In this document: one piece after another, positions 11,170-23,519 of the stretch
How the letters are laid out: each line of letters begins with the position of its first letter
How positions within the stretch are numbered: position 1 is the stretch's first letter
Origin: Straminergon stramineum
Taxonomy: Eukaryota > Streptophyta > Bryopsida > Hypnales > Calliergonaceae
Assembly (NCBI GenBank): GCA_963920665.1
Contig: OY987271.1
Coordinates: 64,501-128,500 of the forward strand
Length of the DNA stretch: 64,000 nucleotides
Direction of reading: 5' to 3'
Made by a program: the position numbers and the translations under genes
Notes under the pieces: model-generated
Database searches by the model: none
Told to the model about the DNA's origin: nothing
The model's input: the letters and a program-made list of their open reading frames with translations, nothing else

Positions 11170-13030
11170 ACTTGGATCGGTACCATAGGCAAACGGTCCA
11201 CGGGGTTAGGCCAACCTCAACTTAACGTTCGATCATTCAACCTGCATTGAGCTATACCGTAACTTAGGGTCTTTGGTCGTGCTGATTGTAAAGGGGATTG
11301 AGCCCCTGCCCAAGGGCAGGCTAGATTCACAACAAGAAAAGAAAACCAGTTTGCGAGTGTCCTCTTGGTCCGGCCGGTGAAGGCATTGGATCCGACAGAT
11401 CTCCAAGTTCAAGTATGTCGACCTACGAGATTTGGATCTTGGACTCCCTACAGGATTTGATCGATCAAGTTCGAATTGTATTCACTCCTGCCGATCGATT
11501 CTCAATCGGACATGGAGTCTGGTTCAACCCTTAAATAATTCAAACATACAATTGCTGATTAGAATATGGATCACCAAATCACGATTGCTAGTCTCACCTT
11601 GAGCACAAGGAGGGGAGCTGGCAAACCATTTGTGCTAAAATGTTAAACTAAGAGTTACGATCCATCATGCTCCAATGAGTCGTACCGTAACTTAGGGTCT
11701 CTAGTTGTGCTGATTCTAAGGGGATCCAGCCCTACCCAAGGGCCAGCGAGATTCACAACAAGAAAAGAAAAACAATATGCGGGGGTCCTCTTGGCCTAGC
11801 CAATGAAGGCATTGGATCCGACAGATCTCCAAGTTCAAGTATGTCGACCTACGAGATTTGGATCTTGGACTCCCTACAGGATTTGATCGATCAAGTTCGA
11901 ATTGTATTCACTCCTGCCGATCGATTCTCAATCGGACATGGAGTCTGGTTCAACCCTTAAATAATTCAAACATACAATTGCTGATCAGAATATGGATCAC
12001 CAAATCACGATTGCTAGTCTCACCCTGAGCACAAGGAGGGGAGCTGGCAAACCATTTGTGCTAAAATGTTAAACTAAGAGTTACGATCCATCATGCTCCA
12101 ATGAGTCGTACCGTAACTTAGGGTCTCTAGTTGTGCTGATTCTAAGGGGATCGAGCCCCTGCCCAAGGGCTGGCGAGATTCACAGCAAGAAAAGAAAACC
12201 AGTTTGCGGGGGTCCTCTTGGTCCAGCCAGTGAAGGCGTCAGATCCAACAGTCCAGCAAATTCGAGTATGTCAACCTACGACATTTGGATCGTAGACTCC
12301 CTACAGGAACTGATCGAGCAAGTTCCAACCGTCATCACTCGTGCCGATCGATTCATAGTCGAAGATGAAGACTGGTTCGACCCTTAAATAATTCAAACAT
12401 ACAATTGCTGATTAGAATATGGAATTCCGAATCACGATTACTGGTCTCACCTTGAGCACGAGGAGGGGAGCTGGCAAACCATTTTTGCTAAAATGTTAAA
12501 CTAAGAGTTACGAGCCATCATGCTCCTATGAGCTATACCTAACTTAGGCTCTTTAGTTGTGCTGATTCTAGGGAATCGAGCCCCTGCCCAAGGGCCGGCG
12601 AGATTTACAGGAAGAAAAGAAAACCAGTTTGCGAGGGTCCCCTTGGCCTAGCCGGTGAAGGCGTCAGATCCGACAAATCTCCAAGTTTGAGTATGTCGAC
12701 CTACGACAGTTGGATCCTAGATTCCCTACAGAAACTAATCGAGCAAGTTCGAACTGGATTCACTCGTGCTGATCGATTCTCAATCGGACATGGACATTGG
12801 TTCGACCCTTAAATAATTCAAACATACAATTGTTGCTCAGAACATGGATCACCAAATCACGATTGCTGGTCTCACCCTGAGCACGGGGAGGGGAGTTAGC
12901 AAACCATTTGTGCTAAAATGTTATATGTAAAGTTAGGAGAGTCATCAACCTCTTCTAAGCTGTACCGTAACGTCTTTGGTCGTGCTGATTCTAAGGTAGA
13001 TCAAGCCCCTACCCAAGGACAGGCGAGTTC
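11170..13030 (+). repeat. 425-bp tandem repeat array, about 4.3 copies
   Basis: Landmarks recur with a period of about 424-428 bp. The CGTAACTTAGGGTCT-like phrase is at about 11259, 11687, 12111, 12539 and 12966; ATGTCGACCTACGA-like starts are at 11415, 11841, 12268 and 12693. Copies 1 and 2 are nearly identical, 3 and 4 are diverged. Each copy has (T)GGATCCGACAG or a variant, half of the unit 1 palindrome. The array lies between the divergent copy A gene and transposase 1, the same relative place as the 27.4-30.3 kb array in unit 2. Confidence 0.92.
11415..12812 (+). CDS. Four copies of a 39-codon ORF, one per 425-bp repeat
   Basis: ORFs at 11415-11534, 11841-11960, 12268-12387 and 12693-12812 are all exactly 39 codons plus TAA. 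They begin MSTYEIWILDSLQDLI (variants MSTYDIWIVDSLQELI and MSTYDSWILDSLQKLI) and end W-F-(N/D)-P-stop. The frame stays open upstream in each unit for about 30 codons (KKRK...PLGPA..EG), so the true exon may be longer. Copies 3 and 4 differ from 1 and 2 at many bases yet keep length and frame. I do not recognise the peptide. It may be an exon fragment amplified with the array or a small element-encoded peptide. Confidence 0.4.
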
Positions 13031-15804
13031 GATAGGAACGAAGTGCACCGAAAACTAACTGTGGAACAAGAAAATGAAGCCAGTATTGATCCCGACCAAC
13101 CGCTCGACAATCACAAAATCTCATCAAGAATTCTTCCAAGTTGCACAATCCTCAATAGTGAACGAACAAAGTATAATCGAATTACGATGAAAATGCAGAC
13201 ATGTAGCAGAGGAGGAGCTGGAGGAGCTGTCTCTTGTCGACGTGCCTCCTGCAAGTTTCCACTGTCTCTCACTCGGCGCCTGGTATTCCATGTCATCCTG
13301 GCTTCCTACTTAGCGAGAATAGAATGGAATCAAAAGGTGGAGTAACCTGAGATCGGTTGAAAGATCATGAAAGAATATCGAGGCAGAGTGGGAGACTGGA
13401 CAGTGGAGAGGATGAGCGTCTGTAGAGACCCTCGGAATTAGGAGAGTACTCGGCCAACCCAAACCGCCAATGCGAGAATCCAGGGACATTGTAGGGATAG
13501 CCAAGCCGCCTTATCTGCCCGAGCAGCAAGGGTCGATGGATTCAGCGAGCTCCTCATTTTGGCAGGATGGGCTGCCGATATCCTCTCAGGGATGTTACTA
13601 ATTTGAGGTGCATGTGTTGTCGATTGCCCTCCATCGGTTTAGAGGGGCCAAGAATTATTTATTGTAAATCATCAAAATTATTGAAATTCTGATGAAGGCT
13701 TGATTCAGTATAGAAGCTTGCTATATCGACTAAATTTCAAGTAGTAGTATAGCTGTGAATGATGACGTAGAAAGTACAGTTTTATCAAAAGAAGTTCATA
13801 TAGAGTTGTAGAAAATTCAATCATTGAATGCAGGTGTATTGGAAATTTTACTATTTATTAAGTATGTGCTTGGTAAACGCAAGGATTTTATTTCCATTTC
13901 TTGTAGGCTTGTAGGGAGTGTCTGAAGACATAATCACTAATAGGTGAAGGTATTTACATCCTTGGCAATAAATGAAATTTGCAATCTATTCCTCATTGAT
14001 TTCACTAAATTCATTTAAATGGAGGGTCATTCATCCAAATTGATCAAAACCACCCCAAGAATGGTGCCAAATTAGAGATGTCATCCACTTATAAGCAAGA
14101 ATATTAAGCCAAATATTCGCTTTAAAATAATTAATCACTTATTAGCAAAAACTGTTCGCTAATCAAATCCCCAAGTGAAAGGTAATTCTTAGGGGTTGAA
14201 ATTATCCGACATAATGCTGAGCCCAAATAGATTGGTCATCATGTGCTCTAATAGTCTAATTTAAGTTCTAAGACTATTTGAATCCATTAATTACATTCTT
14301 CTACAAATTGGTACTATAGAAGAGGTTAGGATAGACCTTGTTCTTTCATTGATTTCTACATTGTGATTGAAAGGAAAGATTTTTTTTATTCCAAAGGACT
14401 ATAGTGTATCTTTCAATTATTTAATATTGGGTCCTTTTTTGATAAATATTTTATTTTATTAACTTTGATACTTATGAGAATTTGATTTGATTATCCCTAA
14501 GTCAATTAAAATTGGACAGTAGAATTATTGAATATGGAAAGGTAAAGAAAGCTTCGGAAAAAGTATACTAGTAATTAGTAAACCAAAAAGTAATTACAGC
14601 AACTTAGTCCTTTTTGGGGAAAAGGCATTGAAAACATACATTCGATGCTTGGAAGAATTCTTTCAAAGAATGATTTCATTGTGAAGGCATTTTTTTAAAA
14701 TCTAAAAGAATTCCATATGTAATATGGTCTACAAATTACTGGCATCAATCTCCAAGGGGGTCTTCAAAGGTTTAAGAATGGCGTGCATAAGGAGCTCTAA
14801 AGTAATCCTTCATGAAAGTCAACAATTGAAAATTGATTAATAAACACCTATGGGATTTTCAATTCCCTTGACTACTTTCTATTATTTCCAATTTTTTCTA
14901 GACCTGATAGTGAAATTGTCCTTTATTTTATTTTAGGATTCATAATATTCTTTTTTTTTAAGATTACATTTTCTAAGAATGACTTATAGATTGTGGTCTT
15001 CTGTAACAAATACATCCTACGTCCTTCATTTTCTGGAGGACTTAGGGACCAAATATGCCTTTCTCTAAATTTGGCTCATTAGTATACAATGACCGTTTCT
15101 GAATCTAAATAGAAGTATACACAGAAAATGCAAGAATTAGATATGCATACAACCACAATCAAATTAGGTACTTGCCAAAGAAGGCTCTTGTAAGGGTGTG
15201 CTCATATGTTTTTATTCTCCACAAATCTAATGAAACTAAAGGACGAAGCATCTTTCTTAGTCCCTACCTTCAAAATCCTGATCTTCTCTATTCTTAGATG
15301 ATTTGATTTGAATCCATTCAAAGTAGAAAACGTTTTTTTTATGTTCCTCAAATACCCTAAACATATACAAAATTCTACTTCTGTTGGCTACAGAAAGAGA
15401 GGCAAGGCTAAATTTACGCTGTCATTGTCCAAAATTTGTGTTTCTTTAAAGACCTACTTCCCACAATGGCATATTCACTACAGAATGATGGCATACACGA
15501 AATAGGATAAGTGCAATAAGAGAAGCTCAAATTTTTTAAAGGTGACTTCCACAAATTACTCATGTAAACATTCTTTAATTAATGCACGCAGGAACTACAA
15601 GAGGCCTATAGTCATTTAAATATGTAGAACAAATTTTCCATGAATAATGGAGTAGAAAATGACATGAAGAGTTGAAGGGTTCTGAAACACATTTGTTCTT
15701 TGCTATCAAATTTCCATGAAATGCAATGATTGTGAACAAACTAAAGAGGAGGAATGATTTTGCTAGGTTCTTACAGAAGCAGCGACCTCATGCGGTCCTT
15801 CATC
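13031..15804. other. Spacer between array and transposase 1 promoter side
   Basis: The first few hundred bases (to about 13.6 kb) are GC-richer and contain short open frames on both strands without coding character. From 13.6 to 15.8 kb the DNA is AT-rich and shows no gene. It is presumably internal to unit 1. Confidence 0.5.
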
Positions 15805-16080
15805 TTATCCTCCTGTTGTATCCTTCGACATCTCTTGCAATACCTCCAAGTCCTTCGCTCCAGCAGTGTCTTCCCCACTCCCATCTCCGGTGGTAAAGCG
15901 AAGTGCTTTGCGAAGGTCGCCCGTTGTAGACTGACTTGTTTTCAACATGACTTTCTTCCCTCGAGTCATTCTAGATCTCCGCAGTTCCTTACAAGATGAG
16001 AAATACAAAGAGCGACCCCTATTTTTCCTCCTTCTCAACAATGTACTAGGAATGGACGTGCCCAAGTTCTCTACAAACAT
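15805..16080 (-). CDS. Small basic ORF, unit 1 (third gene of the element)
   Basis: A 91-codon frame with the basic block LRRRKNRGRSLYFSSCKEL followed by RRSRMTRGKK. A counterpart lies at 32539-32859 in unit 2, at the same place (about 0.7-0.8 kb upstream of, and divergent from, the transposase), with the block RKRRKRGKFLFSSRKEL. Conservation of an unusual basic stretch between otherwise diverged spacers suggests a real exon. The basic clusters would suit a nuclear protein. It may be one exon of a larger gene; function unknown. Confidence 0.5.
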   Translation of the reverse strand: MFVENLGTSIPSTLLRRRKNRGRSLYFSSCKELRRSRMTRGKKVMLKTSQSTTGDLRKALRFTTGDGSGEDTAGAKDLEVLQEMSKDTTGG

Positions 16081-16880
16081 GAAAAAGATGACTACATGGA
16101 ATCTAACACTCTAAAATCCAACGAGCGCTCAGAACTGAAAGTATGCAATGGCTCTATCTAGTAGAAATGGGTTCTATTTGTAAAGTTCAAAGGAATGGTC
16201 TAGAAGCATACAATGTCACAATGAAATTTTAGTGATGACAGAGGCTTGTGTTTGCAGTGACAAAGTGTTACATCAAAGCTAGCTTGCTACATCGTAAACA
16301 ATCATAGTTCAAGGCCACCAAATCCGTATGAATATCTGGCACATTCCATGAACTCCAATGACGTGCAAGGGGCGGCCACCATGCATTTATGAATCTTCCC
16401 AAAAAAGGTGCACTAAAGGGTGTTAAAGGCGGATTAGGAAAGGGTTGGCATGGTCAGAATTTGCAGTAGATGACGGTTAGTGTAAAAAAAGATTAAATGG
16501 TTGGAGGGTCAGTACTTACTACATGCGGATGACGGCTAGTCTGCTACTGATAGTAATTTAGTACAAGTCAATTGCACTACATGTCAGTAGCTATTCAATG
16601 TACATGGTGGCACATGATAGTACTGTAATTTAAGCAGATGGTGGCGGAGGGCTTGGCAAAAGTAGATTTGGAAGATCTATTCATAATGACCCTAAATGTT
16701 GAGTAGAGTACTAGTACTATTTCACAGTTTGATACAATTGACAGTGATCAACCCATTGAGCTCCTTCAAATTCTGCTCTTCCTCATCCAATGCTAAGGAT
16801 TCCCGGTCTCCATTTCATAACTCTATGCACTAGTTCTTGAGATGGCTTGCATTTGAGTAGACGGTCATGAAGTCCCTCTT
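16081..16880. other. Divergent promoter interval of transposase 1
   Basis: About 800 bp between the small minus-strand ORF and the transposase start. In unit 2 the matching ATG lies one phrase upstream (ATGCCCATGATTGACAT); here the equivalent codon reads ACG, so ATG 16881 is the first usable start. No clear TATA box could be fixed. Confidence 0.4.
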
Positions 16881-19800
16881 ATGTTTCCCATAGAGGATGG
16901 AGGACGTGCTAGAGTCCTTAGTCACCTTCTCCACGTCCGATTTAGATTTGTAGAGTCCTCCATCTATGTTGAAGAAGAAAGGATGTTGGAATCAGGCAAA
17001 GTGAAAGAATTTGTCCCTGTTGTCAAATTTGCAGAAGATGAAGGACATTGTTGGTACCTCTCCCCCGGGAACTACAAGGTATATGGACTCCCTCTTTCCA
17101 TGCTAGATTCTTCCACTGAGATGTTGAGTCGACAATCAGACAATTCAACAGTAAATATGCCATATATAGGACACGTTGTTTCACCTAGTGGAAGTCCTCA
17201 AATTCCTCAGGTTCTTCTGAAGCCTTCATTACTTCATGTCGTGAAGATAGAGAAATTAGATCCAATTATAGAACTATCTAGTGAATTGGAAGGAGAGTCT
17301 CCTGAATTGACTATCAAAAATTCAGGATGTTCTATTGGAACTACAATCAGTGGAAGGGCTCTATTGAACTCTACATTTGAGAGTCCATCAAGTAGTCAAT
17401 TGCAATCCTCATTGCCTCATCCTCTATTGCATCCGTATCCAAGCCACAAAGTAAGTATAATAGATTGTTTGAAGAGACTAGCCAACATGCATCGATCTCG
17501 AAACGAATTGTCTATAATGGATTTTAGCATCATGAAGCACCAGCATGTTTCTTTTCTTTCGGTAGTATTTGATGGAGATATCATTTTTGAAATACCACCA
17601 TGTCGCTCCACTTCGTCTTCATCATCGGCACGGAGCTTGGAAGGAATGGACAAGCGCTATGATGGACACCCAAGGTGTAGGCTCATGACCACAAACATCA
17701 ACAACTTCGACAACCTCAAGTTCCATAAGTCCCACTGTGCCGGCCACCTTGCTTGTGTGAACCCAAACTGTGATTATTTGAACAGAACTTCAAAGAGGAA
17801 CGAAACAGAGTGGAGTGGCTTCACATCGATTCCTTTTGTAGTTGGAGATGGACCTCCCAAAGACAGTACCCTAGTTTGCAAAGTGTGTAGGAAACCACCT
17901 TCATGTCTTAGCCCTTGCAATGCTAGGATATACTATGCTTTCAGTGACAACCTAGAAATGAGTAGGGCCGCTATTCACTTTGGAGAGCACAACCACCCGG
18001 TGGCAAAGGACATGTACAGAGATTCTATAGAAGAAATTTGTGGACTCATTGAAGAACAGGTGGCTAGAACACCATCGGCTACAAACTCAGCAATTGCTCT
18101 ATCCGCTAGTAAAGAGTTCTTAACAAACTATCTATTTCACAACGGAGATGGAGAGAAGGAGTTACTGAAGGGGGAGGAAATGGAGGAGGTTATGGACTGC
18201 TTCCAATATCTCAGTAGTCCAAATATACGGAACGTGATCGCCTCTTTCCGCTCAAACAATCAAGGGGGGATCATTGACAACATTATGACTATGAAGAAGG
18301 AGTTGGAATTCGAATTCATACACGATAGTGTCTTCCCTGGGCAAGGGAAGGAGAAGGTTTATATCTTCAAAATGCTCATTGAAGGACCCGGAAGTGGAGT
18401 GGACCTTTTAAGGCGCATGCAAGCTGGAGGTAATCTACAGAATGCGTGGTTGATGTTTGACCACATGAAGTGCATGAAGGAGTGGACCACAATGGCCTGC
18501 CACGTGTATGATGTTGAGTACAAGAAGGTGATGACTATTGTAGTGTGTGATATGCAGTCTAAAGATACTGAGGTGCAAGTACAATTTTGGAGGAGCTTAA
18601 ACACTGTCATGGCACAACATGGAGTACCAAATCCAAACTTTAAAGGATTTATGGCAGACAATGCTATGGCCAATTGGAATGCGGTCCGGATTGTCTATGG
18701 CAGCGGATCTGCCAATGAGGAAATGGAGAATCGTGAAAGGATCTGTTTGCTACATTGGAGTAGTTCTCTTCATAAACACTCCCAAAAGTACATTAAGGAA
18801 GCGCTTCAACAACAACATATTTCTTTGTGTAAGCAATACAAAGATTCCAAGAATATAGATCAGGCAGAGACACGTTATCTAGCAATTCGATCATGGTGGC
18901 TATCATCCGGAGCTGCAAACGAAGAAGCAATTCATCACTTAGACCCTTGGCTAGCATTGTGGCATTTTCGATATCGATAGTGGGGAGGCTTCATGGACAT
19001 GGTGAGTAAAGTACTTATTTCTATGCATAAGGGGATTTCAGTTTTTGATGGTGTCACACCATATAATGCAAAGATAAACTTACATTGCTCCATATATTTT
19101 ATTTTGTTTTCCAATGATGTAGAATACCGAAATAACTTCATTTTATAATTTGAAATTCTCTGAGCTATTCTTCAACGGTATCCAAAAGAGGGGGTCTACC
19201 AAACAATAAAAGAGCATATGTCGGGTCCGACGAAACTCTTCATGGTGTTTACTAGACCCCCTCTTTTGGGTGTCTTTAAAGGAACATGCAATTCTTCAGA
19301 GTCCTCATGTAAGATGTGAGTACTTCCTTGTACCAAGAAGTTGAAAGAAGATTGTGTTGCTGTATTTTTATATAGTCATATAGGTGTATTTGAAATTGTC
19401 TTTGAATATCATTCATTTTATGATAGGACATGTTCATTCGACCACGAAACAATCTATAATTACAAATATCTGTGAGGTTTTCAAAGTGAAGTTCTAATTG
19501 TTGCCTAAACTTGTGTTCATTTTTAGAAATTGAATTTGGAGGAAATGCTAGACCTGCCATCGTGTAATTTATCTGAAACAAGCCATAACAAGTGGCTCCA
19601 AATGTCTAGAAAAAGAGGAAACAGCTTATTTGATGCGACTTGTGATGACAGTATTCGTGCTTGGATGCAGATGACAAATTATCGAGCATACCTCAGAGGT
19701 CATGCACATGGCTCTGGTCCATCGAAGAACGAATTGAAGTTAAGGGCTGCCACTCGAAGTAGAGATCCAAAGAAAATTGCTGAAGCGCTCAATACTTTAC

Positions 19801-20915
19801 TTGGAGCAGAGGGGCTTCGAAATCGATTACCACATTTAGAAGGAGAAGAGATCTTTGGAAGTACAAAGAGGAAGTTGGATGTACCCATAGGAGATGCTGG
19901 AGATTCACATAGACTAGACAAAGTGAATTTCTCTCAACCGCGTGTACATACGAGGTCCACAACAAATTCTACGGAGATGTTGGAAGGGAAAGGTAAAGAG
20001 GTGGATACAAATATTTGTCCACATGTCACTATTGCATATGAAAGTGACTGTGATACATCGAAGTGGCACATTGCGAGGATTAGCCACAAATCAAATGCTA
20101 AATGTCACACTCAACAACAGGGGTCAAATATCAAGTGCTCTGCCAAAATTGCAAGGGGAAGGAAAGGTAACCTTGTTCCAACTTATCAAGGTAGAAAAAT
20201 AGATTATGATACTAAGCGAGAAGTGGTGGTTGACTTTTGGTTTTGTTGGGATGACATTGAACATTGTGTAAAAGGTTTGAAACAAAAATGGATAATAGAT
20301 TGGCCAGCTGTGCCGGAGGTTTGGCCAGTTCTATCAGGGACACACCTTAGTCGGGAAGAAACTCTACTCTTGCAACATGCGGGATTTCAACTCCAACAAT
20401 GCCCTACGTTGTCGCCACGTCAACTTTTCAACATGTCAAAGATTTTCAAGACTACCTTATTTGACCAACCACCACCCCCGAATGCAGATGCATATCCAAC
20501 AATAAGGAATAGCCGAACTATTCGGAGGATTGCAAATGCACCAACTACAGAGCAATGGAACAAGTAGGAGAGTGCAGGAAACATTAGAGGGCAAATCCTA
20601 GGAGTGACCTTACTCCCCCAACCAGGCCTAGGTGCAATAGTCTCACTAGAGATAGGGATAGACCCTAACAAAAACGTCTACCGAATTACAATTGGCATGT
20701 TCCCCATGTGCACATGCCCTGACTTCACAAACATGGTTGTTTTTGCTATTGGAGGTCGACAACAATACGTGAATTGCAAACACTCTTACTACTTGTATAG
20801 GTACTTCTGCAAGATGGATGTCAATGAAGAAAAATTCATTCATGCACCTAGTTATAGCTTTAATGAATTGAAACTCCTTCTAGTTCGAGCTAGAATTATT
20901 AGAATTCCCGAATAG
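16881..20915 (+). pseudogene. MULE transposase 1: GCM-like zinc finger + DDE core + SWIM finger, nearly intact
   Basis: Two exons, 16881-19001 and 19527-20915 (donor ATG|GTGAGT, acceptor TTTTTAG|AAATTG, phase 0), about 1,170 codons. Residues ~255-375 form a GCM/WRKY-like zinc finger (KSHCAGHLACVNPNC, VCKVC, HFGEHNHP). Residues ~480-660 are the DDE-like core: AWLMFDHMK, FKGFMADNAMANWNAV, and LLHWSSSLHKHS in place of the MULE CxxH block. Near the C-terminus a SWIM finger reads CTCPDF...YVNCKHSYYL. Only two stops interrupt it: TAG at 18978, where copy 2 has CAA (Gln), and TAG at 20565, where copy 2 has TGG (Trp). No frameshift. The protein would cut and join element ends in the nucleus. The intron holds mini-hairpin 4. 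Confidence 0.85.
19182..19269. repeat. Palindromic mini-hairpin 4, in transposase 1 intron
   Basis: Arms CCAAAAGAGGGGGTCTA / TAGACCCCCTCTTTTGG are perfect for 17 bp; the core TGTCGGGTCCGAC is a variant of the unit 1 palindrome. At the same intron position, unit 2 has its own palindrome at 35843-35858. Confidence 0.9.
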
Positions 20916-22138
20916 GCATGGGTTCTTTTCAAGAACACTTCATTTGTATTGTATTCATTTACATATGTTATGATTCAAATGATTTAGCAATTTTGGAATT
21001 GAAAATGTCTCCGCATTTCTTAAGTATTAGAATATATGTCATTCATGAAGTGTTTTGAAGCATGTTCTCGTGAATGATCAGAATTTGTGATCATAACTTA
21101 TTATCGCACATATGAAATTCTATTTAATTCCATTCATTCTATATTTTGCCTTCGTACTTCATTTTTTTTTTGGATTCGTTTGTCTCAGTTGTCTTTCTTA
21201 TTCTTTTCAATCTTTTCTTATTTTGGATTATCCTTCCCATTTTTTGTCATCTTAATTTCTTTCTCCTTAACCTTTTTTTTATATCCCTTGCACTTCTAAT
21301 TTGAAAGTTTTTCGTTTCCTTTTCATTTCTTCTTCCATTCTTTTTTACCAAACTTCCAATTTTGCTTCCATTTTCTTTAGATTTACTACTCATTTATGTC
21401 CTCACTTCCCATTTTATACTTACTCTCATTTTCTATTCTTTTGCTTCCAATTTTTTGGGCACTCTTTCTATTCATTTGAGTCCTCACTTTCATAGCTTGT
21501 TTTTTTCATTTCTTTCTAGAACATGTTCTATCTTTTATAACTGACTTGTTTCTGTAATTTTCTACAAATTCAGGTCATATGTAAGCAAGTGGCATCAAAT
21601 TAGATTCTACCTAAGATTAATTCTTACAATTTAAAATTATTGAGTGCAACACGCTTACAAATGAGAGTGAGCTTTCTACCACAAGGATATGTCCTACCTA
21701 TGTCACCCTAAACCCATCAATTGCCAACTCACCCTACACGTGCCCTCTTGTATTAGCACATGCTGGAAATTCTTATACATATGCAATACTTAGGAGATAG
21801 GATTCTCTACATGAACTAAAGTGAATCACAAAATTATAATTTACTATTTCCAAAGTGACATGAGTTAACTATACATTAAGCGGTTTACATATTCTCAACT
21901 CTAGTTAATAAATCAATTCTTTGCCCTATGCACAAAATTTTGAAAGTCTGAATGCATAGCTACCTAAAACTCTAAATCAGAAAGTGTAAAATCTTATCAG
22001 AATCCATGGTCATAGGGTACACGGCCATAGGTCACTAAATTTACTATAAGTAGTAAGGTTTCCTCAATTTTTTCTAACAAAAATGAAAAAAAAAAATTCA
22101 CCCAAAAATTTCTAAAAAATAGGGTTTGGGGGCTCACT
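20916..22138. other. 3' flank of transposase 1
   Basis: A strongly T/C-rich tract on the plus strand at about 21130-21530 gives spurious Phe/Ser-rich frames. The remainder is AT-rich with no gene. Confidence 0.5.
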
Positions 22139-22203
22139 GCTTACAAGTTCCACGCTCGTAGCTCGCAAGCTCACCACTCCAAGCTCGCACGCTAGCGTCG
22201 TTG
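22139..22203. repeat. Internal copy of the right terminus (unit 1 / unit 2 junction)
   Basis: Repeats of GCTCGTAGCTCGCAAGCTCAC type, then GCTCGCACGCTAGCGTCGTTG. This is the same orientation and ending (…CGTTG) as the outer right end at 37847 (…ACCGTTG). GCTTGTGAGC, the left-end type, follows directly at about 22204-22213. It marks where the two units abut. Confidence 0.7.
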
Positions 22204-22213
22204 GCTTGTGAGC

Positions 22214-23159
22214 ATACATTTTTTGGGGGTGAAATTTAGGGTTGGTCCTATAACCTAATAACCGTGACTTTTTGGAGAATACAAAAGATGAAAAGAAAAT
22301 CTTTAATAATATTCCATTTCTGTAAATCCAAGTTGATAGTAACCCCTAATGGACATTTTATGTTTGAATTTTGACAAACTTCATGACATTTACACTTTAT
22401 AGAACACATTTAAGAAATCTGAGTTTATATACATAGCTACACTTTAGGCTTAGTTTCTATATAATTAAAAATATGGATGGTAATTTAGGATTTAGAATTA
22501 GAGTAATATCTTCCAATAGGATACAAGAAATATAGAAATGTATAAAATAGTAAAAAATGGTAAAGAGAAGATAGAAATAATATTGAGAGATATGGCGGTA
22601 AAATTGGTAAACACATTGAATTCAATGGGATAGTATTAGTAATTTTAAAAAATATTCAAAAGGCCTAAGAAGTACATTATTGGAGCCCACATAGTATTAG
22701 TTAAGGGGTGTAACATTTAAAATTTCTGATTTTGGCTTCCAAGATACCCAACGGATTTGCATTTTCCAATAACAATTTAAAAAATAGAAACTTCTCTGCC
22801 AATTTGGAAATAATTATGCAAGCATTGGATGATTGGATTCTGCTCTCGGCCCCAAGAGGTCTCACAATGCAAAAGAACATTCATCAATCCAAAATGAATT
22901 CAAGACAACAAAACTATCTGAATTTCTGAGTCTTGGCCACTGAATAAAGTGTAATTTCGAATAAAGCAATTATGAAAGGATGGAGACTACAACCTAGATA
23001 CCACATACGAAACCACAACTTGAACATTACAATAGAAATAGGGAGTTTAGGATAATGAAATAGTAGCTTCACTATCCTCATAATGCAATTGAAATTCAAA
23101 AAGTGAGGAGTAGAAGATAAAAATTGAATCAAACAAGAATGATCTTGCTCAAAAAAACA
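22214..23159. other. Left subterminal DNA of unit 2
   Basis: AT-rich, no gene recognised. The ATTTAGGGTTGG-like text near 22240 is a single occurrence and not a telomere repeat. Confidence 0.45.
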
Positions 23160-23519
23160 TCAAGTAGATGAAGAAGACATTGACTGAGAATGAGCACTAC
23201 TATTAGTGCACAATGTCTTTTCCTCTACTTCTAGAGTTGCCATGTCTAGAAATTGCAATACCCTAGGATCCAAAGTACCAGTCATATCTCGTGTAGGGAT
23301 ATATCCTTGGGATGTATAATCAACAACTAACGCCTCAGCATAGGGGGGTAGTATGTAGTGTTTCTCCGGACTTGGGAAAAAACCGGGCAAGGAATAGAAT
23401 GGCCAGTGTCTAGCCTCAGTATATATCATGCTGCAAAAACAAATGTAGAATTAGAAAAGTTTTGAGATATGCAAATGCTTGAAACTGAAGAGAAAGAAGA
23501 AATTCAAGGACTTACTTAC

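Noticed and set aside
12060..12387. A single longer gene at 12133-12387
   Set aside because: It is only the third copy of a four-copy tandem repeat; the extra N-terminal codons are frameshifted in the other copies.
21100..21545. Phe/Ser-rich plus-strand frames
   Set aside because: They lie in a T/C-rich tract without coding signals and have no homolog in unit 2.
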